In this document: positions 33,254-43,024 of the stretch, one piece after another | How positions within the stretch are numbered: position 1 is the first letter of the stretch | Layout of the letters: each line of letters starts with the position of its first letter | Origin: Gammaproteobacteria bacterium | Lineage (GTDB): Bacteria > Pseudomonadota > Gammaproteobacteria > Ga0077536 | Length of the DNA: 64,000 bases | Assembly: GCA_016191285.1 (NCBI GenBank) | Contig: JACPPA010000053.1 | Span: 1-64,000 of the forward strand | Reading direction: 5' to 3' | Made by a program: the position numbers and the translations under genes | Notes under the pieces: model-generated | Database searches by the model: none | The model's input: only the letters and a program-made list of their open reading frames with translations | What the model was told of the DNA's origin: nothing

Positions 33254-34483
33254 TTAGGCTTGCGCGACCAGCTTCGCGGCGGGCCGGGTCTTGCCAACGT
33301 TCTTGCTGAAGTTCGGCCACACCTTGGTGGTTAGCAATTCCAAGCTCCGCATGCACGCCTTATGCGGCATGTGGTTGTAGATGAACATCCAGAAATAATC
33401 GACTGGCAGTTCTTTCAACAGTTTTTCCAGTTTGCGATTGACGGTATCCGGGCTGCCGTAAATCACCAGGCCGCGCTCGGCCAATGCCTCGAACGTTGCT
33501 GGTGGATCGAACGGGCCTTCGCCCGGATTCGCAATGGCCGCGTTGAAGCCGAACGGCACGAAGAAGTTGTTCCAGATAAACGAACCGGCCTCGCGCGCGA
33601 TGGCTTCCGCTTCGGCATCCGTATCCGCGACAATGAGTTCGCGGCTCATCGCCATGTTCTGACCGAATTTGAGATTCATTCCCACCTTGTTCGCTGCTTC
33701 TTGGCCGGCGCGGAAATGGCCTTTGACGATTTCCGGATGGGTCATGATGGTGACCGGCACGATGCCGCGTTCCATGCCCCATGCAATCGAACGCTCCGAA
33801 GTCGCGAACGGCATGAAGATTTCGGGGATTGTCTTGTTGAAGGTTGGCGGCGCGATCCCGATCTCAACGATTTCGTTATTGTCGTTAAGACCTTGACCGT
33901 ACTTGCGGGCCACTTCATGCGCCATCCATTTGATGGGTTTGCGCGGGATCTGCCAATGTTTGCCTTGAAAACTGAAGGTATCGTTCTGCCACGCCTTCAT
34001 GATGATTTCGAAGTGTTCCTCGAACAATGAGCGCTTGAGCTCTTCGTAGTCCGCGCCGTCGCCGGGCTCCGCTAGCCCCACTTGCTGACCAATAATATTC
34101 ACCCACCGTGGTTGATAACCTCGCGCAAATCCCGCGAACACGCGGCCTTGCAACATCTGCGACACCATCGCGATGTTCTCCGCGAGATTAATGGGGTTTT
34201 GCGAGGGCAACACGTTGCCGAGTTGGCCGAATTTCATGTGCTTGGTTTGCATGCCGAAGTAGAGGTCGAGGATCACCGGATTGGTTGAAACCTCTTCGCC
34301 TTCGATATGGAAATGGTGCTCGGTGAAACCGGCGCCGTAGTAACCGTTGCCATCCATGTAACCGATTTGTTCGCTCAGTTCCTTGAGCATGCGTTGATAA
34401 AGATCAGTTCGCTTGCCAGCCATTCCCTTGGAAATTTCTTCCTTATTTCCTACAGAGGGCAGGTAAAAAGCGCCTACTTCCAT
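33254..34483 (-). CDS. LLM class flavin-dependent oxidoreductase
   Basis: The 409-aa luciferase-like monooxygenase has MEVGAFYLPSV, YYGAGFTEHHFHIEGEEV, MVSQMLQGRVFAGFARGYQPRW and TFSFQGKHWQIPRKPIKW. Its C-terminal half carries YGSPDTVNRKLEKLLKELPVDYF, a typical substrate-gate region. It is the longest of the two-His (EHHF) LLMs here. No reductase neighbour is present. The start is taken at the first Met because it begins with the beta-1 strand and sits close to the end of a short promoter region. Substrate is unknown. Confidence 0.86.
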   Translation of the reverse strand: MEVGAFYLPSVGNKEEISKGMAGKRTDLYQRMLKELSEQIGYMDGNGYYGAGFTEHHFHIEGEEVSTNPVILDLYFGMQTKHMKFGQLGNVLPSQNPINLAENIAMVSQMLQGRVFAGFARGYQPRWVNIIGQQVGLAEPGDGADYEELKRSLFEEHFEIIMKAWQNDTFSFQGKHWQIPRKPIKWMAHEVARKYGQGLNDNNEIVEIGIAPPTFNKTIPEIFMPFATSERSIAWGMERGIVPVTIMTHPEIVKGHFRAGQEAANKVGMNLKFGQNMAMSRELIVADTDAEAEAIAREAGSFIWNNFFVPFGFNAAIANPGEGPFDPPATFEALAERGLVIYGSPDTVNRKLEKLLKELPVDYFWMFIYNHMPHKACMRSLELLTTKVWPNFSKNVGKTRPAAKLVAQA

Positions 34484-34688
34484 AACAGTCTCCTGGCTGA
34501 ATGCGCCTGTTTAGCGCTGAATTGACAAATTCCGCACGCGTTCCGCACTGCGCAAAAGCGGGCACGGCAAGCGTACTACGGGCTTGAACACGCGTCCACG
34601 CGCGGCGAGACTTCAGTATCGGCTGACGTTGAATTGTTCAACTATCTCTGACTACACTTCATCGACACGTTCGAATTCGGAGACCGCG

Positions 34689-34991
34689 ATGAAACCCAAC
34701 CGCATCATCTTCCCTGCCCTCGCCTGCACCCTCGCGCTCAGCCACACCTTCGGCGAAGACGCACACTCCATGACCGGCTGCCTCGCCAAAGGCGCCCACG
34801 AAGGCACGTTCGTGCTGAACAACGTGGAAGGCCCGGTGAGCACCGTCGTGCTCGCGCAATCCACCGTGGATCTCGGTATGCATGTGGGACACAAGGTCGA
34901 GATCACCGGCACCACGATCGCAGGCGCGGATCCGAAAGTGCATACGATGCAGGTGACGGGAATGAAACACCTGACGGCAAGTTGCCCATGA
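34689..34991 (+). CDS. Small secreted protein with OB-like beta fold (hypothetical)
   Basis: This 100-aa product has a signal peptide (MKPNRIIFPALACTLALSHTFG) and a mature part SMTGCLAKGAHEGTFVLNNVEG ... LGMHVGHKVEITGTTIAG ... MKHLTASCP, with the GCL-x(n)-G-x-F-x-L pattern seen in short periplasmic OB-fold domains. Two Cys (in GCLAKG and SCP) could form a disulfide. GGAG at 34679-34682 precedes the ATG. Function is unknown. Confidence 0.62.
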   Translation: MKPNRIIFPALACTLALSHTFGEDAHSMTGCLAKGAHEGTFVLNNVEGPVSTVVLAQSTVDLGMHVGHKVEITGTTIAGADPKVHTMQVTGMKHLTASCP

Positions 34992-35436
34992 CAATTCGGG
35001 GACGTGACAATTGGTTTTGGGATGTTCAGAGCATGCCTTTTGCCTTCCAGCGCCGGGCGCATAGTTCACCGATACGTACATGGACAGGAACGTTATAAAA
35101 GCGGTGCGGTGACGCATTCGATGAAGCGGAATGTCCCGGCCGCTCAGGATGCAATACGTCGGCGCGTTTCACCATGTCACATCACGCCGATCAACATAGT
35201 GCGATTTTTCTCAGCGACCGCTTGGGATTTCTGACGACGCTAGCCCTTGGAGTCAAGCTCTCCGGTTGGTGGGTGCACGCTCGGTGCCCGATGACCAGCT
35301 ACTACTTCGCGCGCTCCAGGCAAAAAGCAAGCTCAGACACCCCTGACAAGCTGACATCCGCGCCAGCAAAACTTACGCAAACTCACCGGCCGCGTGCTTT
35401 ATACTCGCCGCCGGGATTGGTCGTGGAGGATTGTGC
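34992..35436. other. Intergenic region, no gene recognised
   Basis: The longest open frame here (35174-35440, MSHHADQHSAIFLSDRLG...) has no Shine-Dalgarno, runs into the next gene's leader and resembles nothing I know. A TATACT hexamer at about 35400 followed by GGAGGA at 35425-35430 belongs to the downstream LLM gene. Confidence 0.5.
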
Positions 35437-36690
35437 ATGAAGTTAATGTGGTTTCATCTAATGCCGTATACCGAGCTGCCGGAAGATTTTCGCACCCGCA
35501 GCCCGTCGGTGTGGATCGACATCGATCCGAAATTGTTCGACCCGGCGCGCGGACATCTCATGTACAACGATTTCATGGATGAACTTGAGTACGCGGCAGA
35601 ATGCGGTTTCGACGCCATCTGCGTCAATGAACACCACGCCAATGGCTACGGCCAAATGCCCTCGCCCAATCTCATCGCCGCCTCGCTCGCCCGCAATACC
35701 CAGAAATCTGCTCTGTGCATCATGGGCAATTCGGTCGCGCTGTATAACCCGCCGACCCGCGTGGCTGAAGAAATGGCGATGATCGACTGCATCTCCGGCG
35801 GGCGCGTCATTGCCGGCTTTCCGGTGGGGAGTCCGCAAGATACCTGTTTCGCCTATGGGCAGAATCCAAGCATGCTCCGCCAGCGTTACTACGAAGGCAT
35901 CGATTTCATTCGTCAGGCGTGGACCCGCGATGAGGTCTTTGCCTTCGATGGTCGCTTTAATCAGCAACGGTATGTGAATGTGTGGCCGCGGCCGGTGCAA
36001 AAGCCGCATCCGCCCATTTGGATCCCCGGCGGCGGCTCGGTCGAGACCTGGCATTACTGCGCCGAGCAAGATTACGTGTACTGCTTCCTGTCCTATTTCG
36101 GTTACAAAGTCGCGCGCGAGCAAATGCACGGCTACTGGGCCGAGATCAGACGCCTGGGTAAGGAACCGAACCCGTACCGCGCCGGCTTCTTGCAGTTTGT
36201 CGGTGTGGCCGAGACGCGCGCCGAGGCGATGAAGCTGTATCGCGAACCGGCTGAATATTTCTATGGGCGCTGCTTGCATGTGGATCCGCGCTGGGTCGTG
36301 CCTCCGGGTTATATGACCGAGGCGACCATTCGCGCCCGCGTCGAGAGCCAAATGCAAATCGCGGCCAAGGTCTCGGCCGGCGGTGGGCCGTCGGTTAATC
36401 AGAACGCGACCGACTTCGAAGGCATTGTCGACAACGGGTATGTGTTGGTCGGCTCGCCCGATGAAGTTGCCGAGAAACTGCGTGAAGTCGCGCTCGATTT
36501 GGGCGTGGGTCATCTGATGCTGCTGCTGCAATTCGGCAACATGAACAAGGACCTCACCAAGTACAACACCAAGTTGTTCGCGGAAAGGGTGATGCCGCAA
36601 ATCAAAGATCTCTTCGACGACCAATGGGAAGACAAATGGTGGATCAAGCCAATGCCGCGCGCGCAGCTCAGCTCGAAGGCGGCGGCATGA
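35437..36690 (+). CDS. LLM class flavin-dependent oxidoreductase
   Basis: The 417-aa enzyme begins MKLMWFHLMPYTELP and has FDAICVNEHHANGYGQMPSP, DCISGGRVIAGFPVGSPQD, HPPIWIPGGGSVETWHYC and EKLREVALDLGVGHLMLL, a conserved LLM subtype often clustered with an alpha/beta hydrolase. GGAGGA at 35425-35430 gives the start at 35437. It overlaps the hydrolase by 4 bp (ATGA), and a further LLM follows, so the three genes form one unit. It probably carries out an FMNH2-dependent monooxygenation of an alicyclic or heterocyclic compound, then hydrolysis. Confidence 0.88.
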   Translation: MKLMWFHLMPYTELPEDFRTRSPSVWIDIDPKLFDPARGHLMYNDFMDELEYAAECGFDAICVNEHHANGYGQMPSPNLIAASLARNTQKSALCIMGNSVALYNPPTRVAEEMAMIDCISGGRVIAGFPVGSPQDTCFAYGQNPSMLRQRYYEGIDFIRQAWTRDEVFAFDGRFNQQRYVNVWPRPVQKPHPPIWIPGGGSVETWHYCAEQDYVYCFLSYFGYKVAREQMHGYWAEIRRLGKEPNPYRAGFLQFVGVAETRAEAMKLYREPAEYFYGRCLHVDPRWVVPPGYMTEATIRARVESQMQIAAKVSAGGGPSVNQNATDFEGIVDNGYVLVGSPDEVAEKLREVALDLGVGHLMLLLQFGNMNKDLTKYNTKLFAERVMPQIKDLFDDQWEDKWWIKPMPRAQLSSKAAA

Positions 36691-37466
36691 GCAAGCCGGA
36701 AGCATCGACGATTTTAGTCAACGGCCTGCCGTGCCGGGTGTGGGCCAAGGGCGAGGGCGCGCCGCTCGGCTATTTGCCAGGGATTGGCGGACTCCCACGT
36801 TGGACGCCATTTCTCGATCAACTGGCGGCGACGCGGCGGGTGATCGCGCCATCGCTCCCGGGTTTTCCCGGGGGAATCGGTCACGATCACCTGGATACGC
36901 ATTTCGATTGGTTACTCGCGACGCATGATCTGCTAACCGCGGCCGGACTCGCTGGCGCGGATGTGATCGCGAGTTCTGTTAGCGGTGCCTTGGCGGCCGA
37001 CGCCGCTGGCGTCTGGCCACTGCTGATTAAACGACTGGTCTTGATCGCGCCATTTGGATTGTTTGATGCTAGCGACCCACCGACCGACATCTGGGCGCAA
37101 CGCCCCGGCCATTTGAACGGTTTGTTATGCAACGACACCCAGACCTACAAGGATTTTGTCGCACAACCCGATTCAGTCGATGCCATCGAATGGAAGGTCG
37201 AGCAAATGCGCGCGCAGGAAACGAGCGCGCGATTTTTATTTCCATTGGGGAATACCGGACTGGCGAAGCGCCTACGACGGATCACGTGTTCAACATTGTT
37301 GCTATGGGGCGAACGCGATCGCGTGATGCCGTTTACGTATGCCGAACGCTTTGCCAGCGGTATTGCCGGTAAATCCGAGATCGTGAAGATCGCGACGGCT
37401 GGCCATTTGGCTGAGTTGGACGCCCCGACGAGTGCGGCCGATGCGGTGTTGACGTTTTTGCAATGA
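36687..37466 (+). CDS. Alpha/beta-fold hydrolase
   Basis: The 259-aa serine hydrolase has an oxyanion-loop LGYLPGIGGLPRW, a nucleophile elbow ADVIASSVSGALAAD (pattern small-x-Ser-x-small-small), an acid in LLWGERDRVMPF and the catalytic His in ATAGHLAELDAP. The ATG overlaps the LLM stop (ATGA). It may hydrolyse an ester or lactone made by the adjacent LLM monooxygenases, such as a Baeyer-Villiger product; this is inferred from the operon. Confidence 0.84.
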   Translation: MSKPEASTILVNGLPCRVWAKGEGAPLGYLPGIGGLPRWTPFLDQLAATRRVIAPSLPGFPGGIGHDHLDTHFDWLLATHDLLTAAGLAGADVIASSVSGALAADAAGVWPLLIKRLVLIAPFGLFDASDPPTDIWAQRPGHLNGLLCNDTQTYKDFVAQPDSVDAIEWKVEQMRAQETSARFLFPLGNTGLAKRLRRITCSTLLLWGERDRVMPFTYAERFASGIAGKSEIVKIATAGHLAELDAPTSAADAVLTFLQ

Positions 37467-37564
37467 TCTCAAGGCACGCTTTCACGCGCACTTAGTGGGG
37501 CAGAAAAGCGCGGCGAACTCGCGGCCGTGGTCCCGTATCGGCATTGATTTACGAAAGGCTACGC

Positions 37565-38485
37565 ATGACCCAACCCCGTCTCCGTTTCGGCACTGCGCTG
37601 CGCTCACCTTATGACGTGGCGGCTTCGGCACGGCGCATCGAGGCATTAGGCTTCGATGTGCTGGGGTGCGGCGAGCACGTCAGTTTTCACGGCGATACCG
37701 CGAATGGCTTCGTGTCGCTAGGGGTCGCGGCTGGCGCCACCACGCATATTCAATTGATGAGCGCGATTACGCTGGTGCCTCTCTATCCGGCCGCGTTGCT
37801 GGCCAAGCTCGGGGCGGCGCTCGATGTGGCTTCCGGTGGCCGTTTTATGTTGGGGGTGGGTGTCGGTGGCGAATTCCCGAATGAATTCGAAGCCTGTGGG
37901 GTGCCGGTCAAACAGCGCGGGTCGCGTACCGATGATGCGCTCGAGGTGATTACCCGGACCTGGACTGAAACCAACGTGACGTATCACGGTCGCTATACCA
38001 CGTTGAACGACTTCAGTTTGAAGCCGCTGCCGATCCAGAAACCGCGTCCACCGATTTGGGTGTCCGGGCGCAAAGAAGCGGCCATGCGCCGCGCGGCGCG
38101 TTATGCCGATGGTTGGCTGCCGTACATGTACACCCCCGAGCAGCTGGCCGAAAGCATTGCCAAGGTCAAGCAATTCGGCTCGGAGTACGGGCGCGATATG
38201 AGCCAGTTCACGCCCGGTATTTTTCTGTTCACGGCCGTACACGAGGATCGGCAGACCGGTTTTGACATGGCCAACGACAAGCTCAGCGTGCAATACGCGC
38301 AGGATTTCAGCAAACTAGCGCCCAAGTACGCGCTCGCTGGCGATCCCGCGCAGTGCCGGGCACGGCTTAAGGAATACATCGAGGCCGGCGCGCGATTCGC
38401 CTTTTTGTCGACCGCGTGCCCGGACGGCTACATCGATCGCAATCTCGAATTAATCTCGTCAGAGATCGTGGCGCATTTCCGCTAA
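37565..38485 (+). CDS. LLM class F420/FMN-dependent oxidoreductase
   Basis: The 306-aa shorter LLM protein has RLRFGTALRSPYDV, LGFDVLGCGEHVSFHG, GRFMLGVGVGGEFPNEF and NDFSLKPLPIQKPRPPIWVS, with the VGVGGEFPNEFEA motif of the TIGR03619-type group. The start at 37565 has AAAGG upstream; seven codons further up are not conserved. It follows the LLM-hydrolase pair by 98 bp on the same strand and may be the third oxidative step of the same pathway. Confidence 0.84.
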   Translation: MTQPRLRFGTALRSPYDVAASARRIEALGFDVLGCGEHVSFHGDTANGFVSLGVAAGATTHIQLMSAITLVPLYPAALLAKLGAALDVASGGRFMLGVGVGGEFPNEFEACGVPVKQRGSRTDDALEVITRTWTETNVTYHGRYTTLNDFSLKPLPIQKPRPPIWVSGRKEAAMRRAARYADGWLPYMYTPEQLAESIAKVKQFGSEYGRDMSQFTPGIFLFTAVHEDRQTGFDMANDKLSVQYAQDFSKLAPKYALAGDPAQCRARLKEYIEAGARFAFLSTACPDGYIDRNLELISSEIVAHFR

Positions 38486-38514
38486 CGCGTTAGCGCTGCA
38501 GCGAAGGAGGGCTG

Positions 38515-38841
38515 ATGGCCTGTTGCATGGTGGGATTGCTGATGATTTATCAGCTCATCGATGCGTGGCAGCGCTGCCGGCAGTGGGTGCGTCAACCGTT
38601 GCCGTGGTTGCCAATGCGTGTTGCACCGATGTCCATCGCCCCAGCCACGCCGCGACGCAGAATGCGTGGGCGCCTGCTGCTCGCCTTGTTCGTTTTTCAA
38701 GTTGGATTTGGGACTACATTCGCGTTCACGCATCGTTCGCTACTGAGTGAAGATATCTCTAGCATAGTGAGCGCCGCACAGAGCATGTGCCGAACGGTCG
38801 GTGTGACTTCTAGTTTGCTGTCCCGGAATAAAATTTCATAA
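38515..38841 (+). CDS. Small membrane-associated protein of unknown function
   Basis: The 108-aa ORF has a strong AAGGAGG Shine-Dalgarno (38504-38510), with an N-terminal hydrophobic segment MACCMVGLLMIYQLID and a second one around residues 54-68 (LLLALFVFQVGFGTTFA), separated by a basic Arg-rich stretch. It ends in an unremarkable hydrophilic tail. The strong ribosome site argues it is translated. No family was recognised. Confidence 0.55.
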   Translation: MACCMVGLLMIYQLIDAWQRCRQWVRQPLPWLPMRVAPMSIAPATPRRRMRGRLLLALFVFQVGFGTTFAFTHRSLLSEDISSIVSAAQSMCRTVGVTSSLLSRNKIS

Positions 38842-38857
38842 ATCGATGCGCTACTGT

Positions 38858-39150
38858 TGTGGGAGCGGCTTTATCCGCGAATCTTTCGGGGCTTTTGTGG
38901 TTGTCGACGATTCGCCGCTGAAGCGGCTCCCACAAGAGGAGGACCCGGTGCTGGGTCAGTATTGTGGGAGCGGCTTTATCCGCGAAACTTTCGGGGCTTT
39001 TGTGGTTATCGACGATTCGCCGCTGAAGCGGCTCCCACAAGAGGAGGACCCGGTGCTGGGTCAGTATTGTGGGAGCGGCTTTAGCCGCGAAACTTTCGGG
39101 GCTTTCGTGGTTGTCGATGGTTCGCCGCTAAAGCGGCTCCCACAGGAGCG
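38858..39150. repeat. Three-copy tandem REP array, 105-bp period
   Basis: Each unit has TTGTGGGAGCGGCTTTATCC, CGCGAA, a TCGGGGCTTTTGTGGTT spacer, GATTCGCCGCTGAAGCGGCT, CCCACAA and a GAGGAGGACCCGGTGCTGGG link. Unit starts (GGGAG) are at 38861, 38966 and 39071, exactly 105 bp apart. The third unit has TTTAGCC for TTTATCC. A single dispersed copy of the same composite lies at 44275-44354. Confidence 0.85.
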
Positions 39151-39201
39151 AATCTAGGCAGATTCGTCGTGAAGCGGCATAAGGCACAAGGAAAAGAGGT
39201 C

Positions 39202-41142
39202 ATGGCAGTCATCGAAAGCGAAGTACTAGGCCAGGCGAGTGGATTCCACAGTGCGCCGACGGGCCCGATCACCGCCGCGCGTCATCGGCGTAATTACCTC
39301 TTCTATGGACTATTGTGTTTCTGCGGGCTGCTGCCGGTTCTATTTGACGCGGCCCCCGGTTGGAAGGCGTTCGGACTGGGCCTGTTGGTGCCGGGTGGTG
39401 GTTTCTATGCGCTGGGCGCTTGGGGCTTTCTCGCGGTGGCCTTCGTCCTATTTTTGTTCTGGTTGTCGCTTATCGTCTGGTTTTGGTGCGGGATGGTGGT
39501 CGCACCGCTGCTGGTGTGGTTCGGCGCCGCGCTATTGGCGGGCGCGCTAAGCGGCTCCACCCTTTGGCTGCCGGCATTTTTTTTCGCGCCGTTCACCGCG
39601 CTCGCGATCTATGCGTATCTGCACCGGCGCACGTCCGCGCGTCGCGTGGCTGACCATGCGCGCTTCACTCAACGCCAGAGTTTCATTCGCGAATCCTTGT
39701 CCGAAGTCAAAGCCCAGATCCGTGAAGTGCCCACTACGGCGACGCGCGAACTCACGCCGGATCAATTGACGGCGGTCCGCTATGCCTTCGATCGTGCGTT
39801 GCAGCCGGTCGGTGAATACGCGGGCTACACCGTCATCGATCAATTTCAACCGGCGGCCTTGCGCTACCAGATCAATCATTTGGGCTACGCGTTGGGGATG
39901 GTCCAGTGCCATTACACGCCAAGCTTTCATGGCTATCTCGGACAGGCGCAACGTAATTTGATCGAAACGTATCTGCAGCGCCGCGTGTGGGATTACTGGG
40001 TGCTCGAATCGATGTGGGGACATTTCAATTTCACGAATTTCGATCCCGCGGCCAAGGACAACATCATGTTGACCGGCTACTTCGGCATGCAGGTCAATCA
40101 GTACATGTTGAACAGCGGCGATCGACGCTACGCCGCGCCCGGCAGTCTGACGTTTCGGCTCAACGAGCGTACCGCCTATCCACATGATGCGCACACGCTG
40201 ATCGATTCGGTACGCAACAATCATCAGCGCTCGGATTTCTGTTTGTTTCCGTGCGAACCGAATTGGGTTTATGCCGTATGCAATATGTACGGCATGAGCG
40301 CGCTGGCCGCGCACGATGCGGTGTTCGGTACGCAGTACGTCAAAGCCATCCTGCCGCACTGGCAGCAGATGATCGATACCGAATTTACCGATAGCAAAGG
40401 CTCGCTGGTCGCACTGCGTTCGTATTGGACCGGGCTCGAGGTGCCGTTTTACGCCGGCGAAGCCGGGTTCGCCTTCTTCGCCAATGTGTTCTCACCGACG
40501 CTGGCGGCGCGCCTGTGGGCCGTGGGTCGCAAAGAACTTGCGTTCTGCATCGCCCCGGATGCGGCGGGGTTACCGCGGCTGTCGATTCCGCCGGAGGCTT
40601 TAACCCTGCTCGATACGATCGATCCCGGCAATTATCGACGCGGCGCCTTGTTCGCTTACGCGGCGGTCGCGATGTGCGCCCGCGAATTTGGCGATGATCG
40701 ACTAGCGGAAGCGGCGTTGCGCTCGATGGATCAAGACTGCGGCCGAGTGGTTGAAAACGGCGTGGCGCACTACACGGGTGGTTCGGGCTGGGCGAATATC
40801 TGGGCGCTCGATGCTCGCCTCATGCAGACCGGTGATTTTCGTAATTCCTTCGTCACCGGGCCGCCTGAGTCGGTGTTCCGCGGTCCGCTGCTAAGCACCG
40901 CCACCTATCCGGAAGTTCTTGTCGCCAAAGCGTTTAGTCACGGTGAAGATCTGGAACTCGTGCTCTATCCAGGCACGAGTGCGCAAACCGCCAGCTTGGG
41001 ACTTTCACGCCTGCGCCCCGGTGCGCGCTACGTGAATCGTGGCGCCTCGGCTTGCGCGGACGTGATCGCCGACGCCGAGGGCTGCGCTACTTTCACGGTC
41101 GCGCTGAATGGCCGGACTGAGCTTACGTTCGTGCCGGCCTAA
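39202..41142 (+). CDS. Membrane-anchored linalool dehydratase/isomerase (LDI)-like protein
   Basis: The 646-aa protein has four or five N-terminal transmembrane segments (about 31-49, 56-74, 76-98, 100-117, 122-140), then an LDI-type (alpha/alpha)6-barrel domain. [17 protein letters not shown] places two cysteines at C351 and C360, nine apart, the spacing of catalytic Cys171/Cys180 in Castellaniella defragrans LDI. Other shared stretches are [18 protein letters not shown] and [16 protein letters not shown] reversibly hydrates myrcene to linalool and isomerises it to geraniol; here substrate is unproven. The start at 39202 has AAGAGG upstream; a GTG at 39169 is alternative. Downstream lies an FAD hydroxylase, then a Rieske oxygenase. 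Confidence 0.78.
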   Translation: MAVIESEVLGQASGFHSAPTGPITAARHRRNYLFYGLLCFCGLLPVLFDAAPGWKAFGLGLLVPGGGFYALGAWGFLAVAFVLFLFWLSLIVWFWCGMVVAPLLVWFGAALLAGALSGSTLWLPAFFFAPFTALAIYAYLHRRTSARRVADHARFTQRQSFIRESLSEVKAQIREVPTTATRELTPDQLTAVRYAFDRALQPVGEYAGYTVIDQFQPAALRYQINHLGYALGMVQCHYTPSFHGYLGQAQRNLIETYLQRRVWDYWVLESMWGHFNFTNFDPAAKDNIMLTGYFGMQVNQYMLNSGDRRYAAPGSLTFRLNERTAYPHDAHTLIDSVRNNHQRSDFCLFPCEPNWVYAVCNMYGMSALAAHDAVFGTQYVKAILPHWQQMIDTEFTDSKGSLVALRSYWTGLEVPFYAGEAGFAFFANVFSPTLAARLWAVGRKELAFCIAPDAAGLPRLSIPPEALTLLDTIDPGNYRRGALFAYAAVAMCAREFGDDRLAEAALRSMDQDCGRVVENGVAHYTGGSGWANIWALDARLMQTGDFRNSFVTGPPESVFRGPLLSTATYPEVLVAKAFSHGEDLELVLYPGTSAQTASLGLSRLRPGARYVNRGASACADVIADAEGCATFTVALNGRTELTFVPA

Positions 41143-41173
41143 TTCGCGTCAAAGTTCAACGTACACCTTGGCG

Positions 41174-42991
41174 ATGAGCACTCCCCAGCCGCCGCAGGGC
41201 ATGGTCGGCTTTACGCTGCCGGTGTACGAATTCCACGCACCACCGGAACTGCGCGGCCTCGCTCCGCGCGAGTATCCCGTGGTGATCGTCGGCGCGGGCC
41301 TCGCGGGGTTGACGGCAGCACTCGAACTTGGCAGTCGTGGGATCAATACCGTGGTGCTCGACGACGACAACACGGTGGGCGCCGCGGGCCTCTCCTCGCG
41401 CGGCATCTGCTATGCGAAGCGCACGCTCGAAATCTTCGATCGCTTTGGCGTGGCGGATCGTATCCGCGCCAAGGGCGTGACCTGGAACGAAGGCGAAGTC
41501 TATCGCGGCGAGCAGCTGCTCTATCGCTTTAACTTGCAGCCGGAAGCCGATCAAAAATTCCCGGCGTTCGTGAATCTGCAGCAATTTTACGTCGAGCAAT
41601 ATCTGGTCGAACGATTGCAGACGATGCCGGCGGTCGATCTGCGGTGGCTGAGTAAAGTGGTTGGGATCACGCAGAATGATGACAGCGTGACGCTGCACGT
41701 CGAGACCCCCGCGGGTAACTACGCCACCACTGCCCGCTACGTGATCGCGGCCGATGGCGGTCACAGCGCTGTGCGCACGCTCATCCAAGCAGAAGACGAG
41801 GAGCGATCGTTATCGGACGATCGCTGGTGCATCGCGGATGTGAAGATGGATACCACGGAAGAAGCCGTGCGCAAGGCTTATCTCGACGGTGTGCCGACCG
41901 AAGGCGGGGCGATCTGGTATCACCAAATGGCGGACGGTGTGTGGCGCACGGATTGGCAAATCGGCCATTTGGCCGATCCCGACGCGGAGGTGACTCCCGC
42001 GCGGGCCGCCCTGCGCTTGCGCAAACTGGTTGGACCAGCGGTTAACTTCGAGCTGGTGTGGGTAGGGCCGTGGCGCTTCAAGAAGCGATTGTTGAAGCGT
42101 TTTGTGCACGGCCACGTACTTTTCGTCGGCGACGCCGCACACGAGCATTCGCCGTTCGGCGCACGCGGCGGCAACTCCGGCGTGCAGGACGCGAACAATC
42201 TCGCGTGGAAGCTCGCGTGGGTACTCACCGGCAAAGCCCATGCCGATCTGCTCGAGACCTACCACGAAGAGCGCTACTTCGCCGCGCGCGACAATCTTGA
42301 AAACGCGACGCGGAGCGCGACCTTTATCGGGCCACAGACCGATGGCGAGCGATTGATCCGCAATGCCATTCTCGATCTCGCGCAGCAACACGATTTCGCG
42401 CGCCCGCTGGTGAACGTCGGACGCTTGTCGGTGGCAACGGTCTATCGCAATTCTCCGCTCAACCGTGAGCGCGGCGTGTTCGCGCAATCACTCGCGGGCT
42501 CCGGCGCAGCGGCCCCGGACAGTCGCTATCGCGAAGGTTTTTTCGTCGATCAACTTAAGGGCGATTTCCTCGTCGCCTATTTCGGCGGCGAAGGATCTCC
42601 GCTCGACGTGCACACCATCAGCCTCCAACGCGAAGGTCACGAGACGTTTTTCGATCGCTATGGCGTGCCGGCGGAAGGGGCGACTTATGTCTTTCGCCCG
42701 GACGGCCACGTTCTCGCGCGCTGCACTGGGATTGATGCGGCGTTCGCGCGCGATGCGATTACGGCGGTGTTGAATTATCGCAGTGGGCAACGCGGAGACG
42801 CAGCCGCCGAGATCACTGGCGAAAAACTCACCGAGCAGGAAATCGATCGCCTCTACGACGCCCTCGCGCGTCTCGTCGATGACACGCCGAGCGCCGAGCG
42901 AGAGCGAATCCTTGCGCGTCTGGTGGTGACACTTGCCACCCGCCTCGGCAATTACGCGCAGGTGCTGGAAGCGATTCAGCTATCGAAATGA
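41174..42991 (+). CDS. FAD-dependent aromatic-ring hydroxylase (MhpA-like)
   Basis: This 605-aa class A flavoprotein monooxygenase has VVIVGAGLAGLTAALELGSR (GxGxxG) for FAD, a middle ADGGHSAVRTLI (DG motif) and the late VGDAAHEHSPFGARG (GD motif). A C-terminal thioredoxin-like extension of about 150 residues completes the PheA/MhpA type. It hydroxylates a phenolic or related ring using NADPH. The start at 41174 is preferred; frame upstream to 41108 overlaps the LDI-like gene. It is 31 bp downstream of that gene on the same strand and 33 bp upstream of the Rieske gene. Confidence 0.88.
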   Translation: MSTPQPPQGMVGFTLPVYEFHAPPELRGLAPREYPVVIVGAGLAGLTAALELGSRGINTVVLDDDNTVGAAGLSSRGICYAKRTLEIFDRFGVADRIRAKGVTWNEGEVYRGEQLLYRFNLQPEADQKFPAFVNLQQFYVEQYLVERLQTMPAVDLRWLSKVVGITQNDDSVTLHVETPAGNYATTARYVIAADGGHSAVRTLIQAEDEERSLSDDRWCIADVKMDTTEEAVRKAYLDGVPTEGGAIWYHQMADGVWRTDWQIGHLADPDAEVTPARAALRLRKLVGPAVNFELVWVGPWRFKKRLLKRFVHGHVLFVGDAAHEHSPFGARGGNSGVQDANNLAWKLAWVLTGKAHADLLETYHEERYFAARDNLENATRSATFIGPQTDGERLIRNAILDLAQQHDFARPLVNVGRLSVATVYRNSPLNRERGVFAQSLAGSGAAAPDSRYREGFFVDQLKGDFLVAYFGGEGSPLDVHTISLQREGHETFFDRYGVPAEGATYVFRPDGHVLARCTGIDAAFARDAITAVLNYRSGQRGDAAAEITGEKLTEQEIDRLYDALARLVDDTPSAERERILARLVVTLATRLGNYAQVLEAIQLSK

Positions 42992-43024
42992 GCAAAACTA
43001 GTGAACCTGATTAAGGTAACTTAA

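Noticed and set aside
35174-35440. 88-aa open frame upstream of the LLM gene
   Set aside because: No SD, no similarity, and it overlaps the true LLM ribosome site and start.
35458-36705. 415-aa open frame antisense to the LLM gene at 35437
   Set aside because: It is a GC-rich shadow frame; the sense strand has SD and full LLM motifs.
38858-39150. Possible CRISPR array
   Set aside because: The spacers between repeats are identical to each other and the repeats are palindromic REP arms, so it is a tandem REP array.
41810-42487. 225-aa antisense frame in the FAD hydroxylase gene
   Set aside because: It follows the codon pattern of the opposite strand and has no SD or family match.
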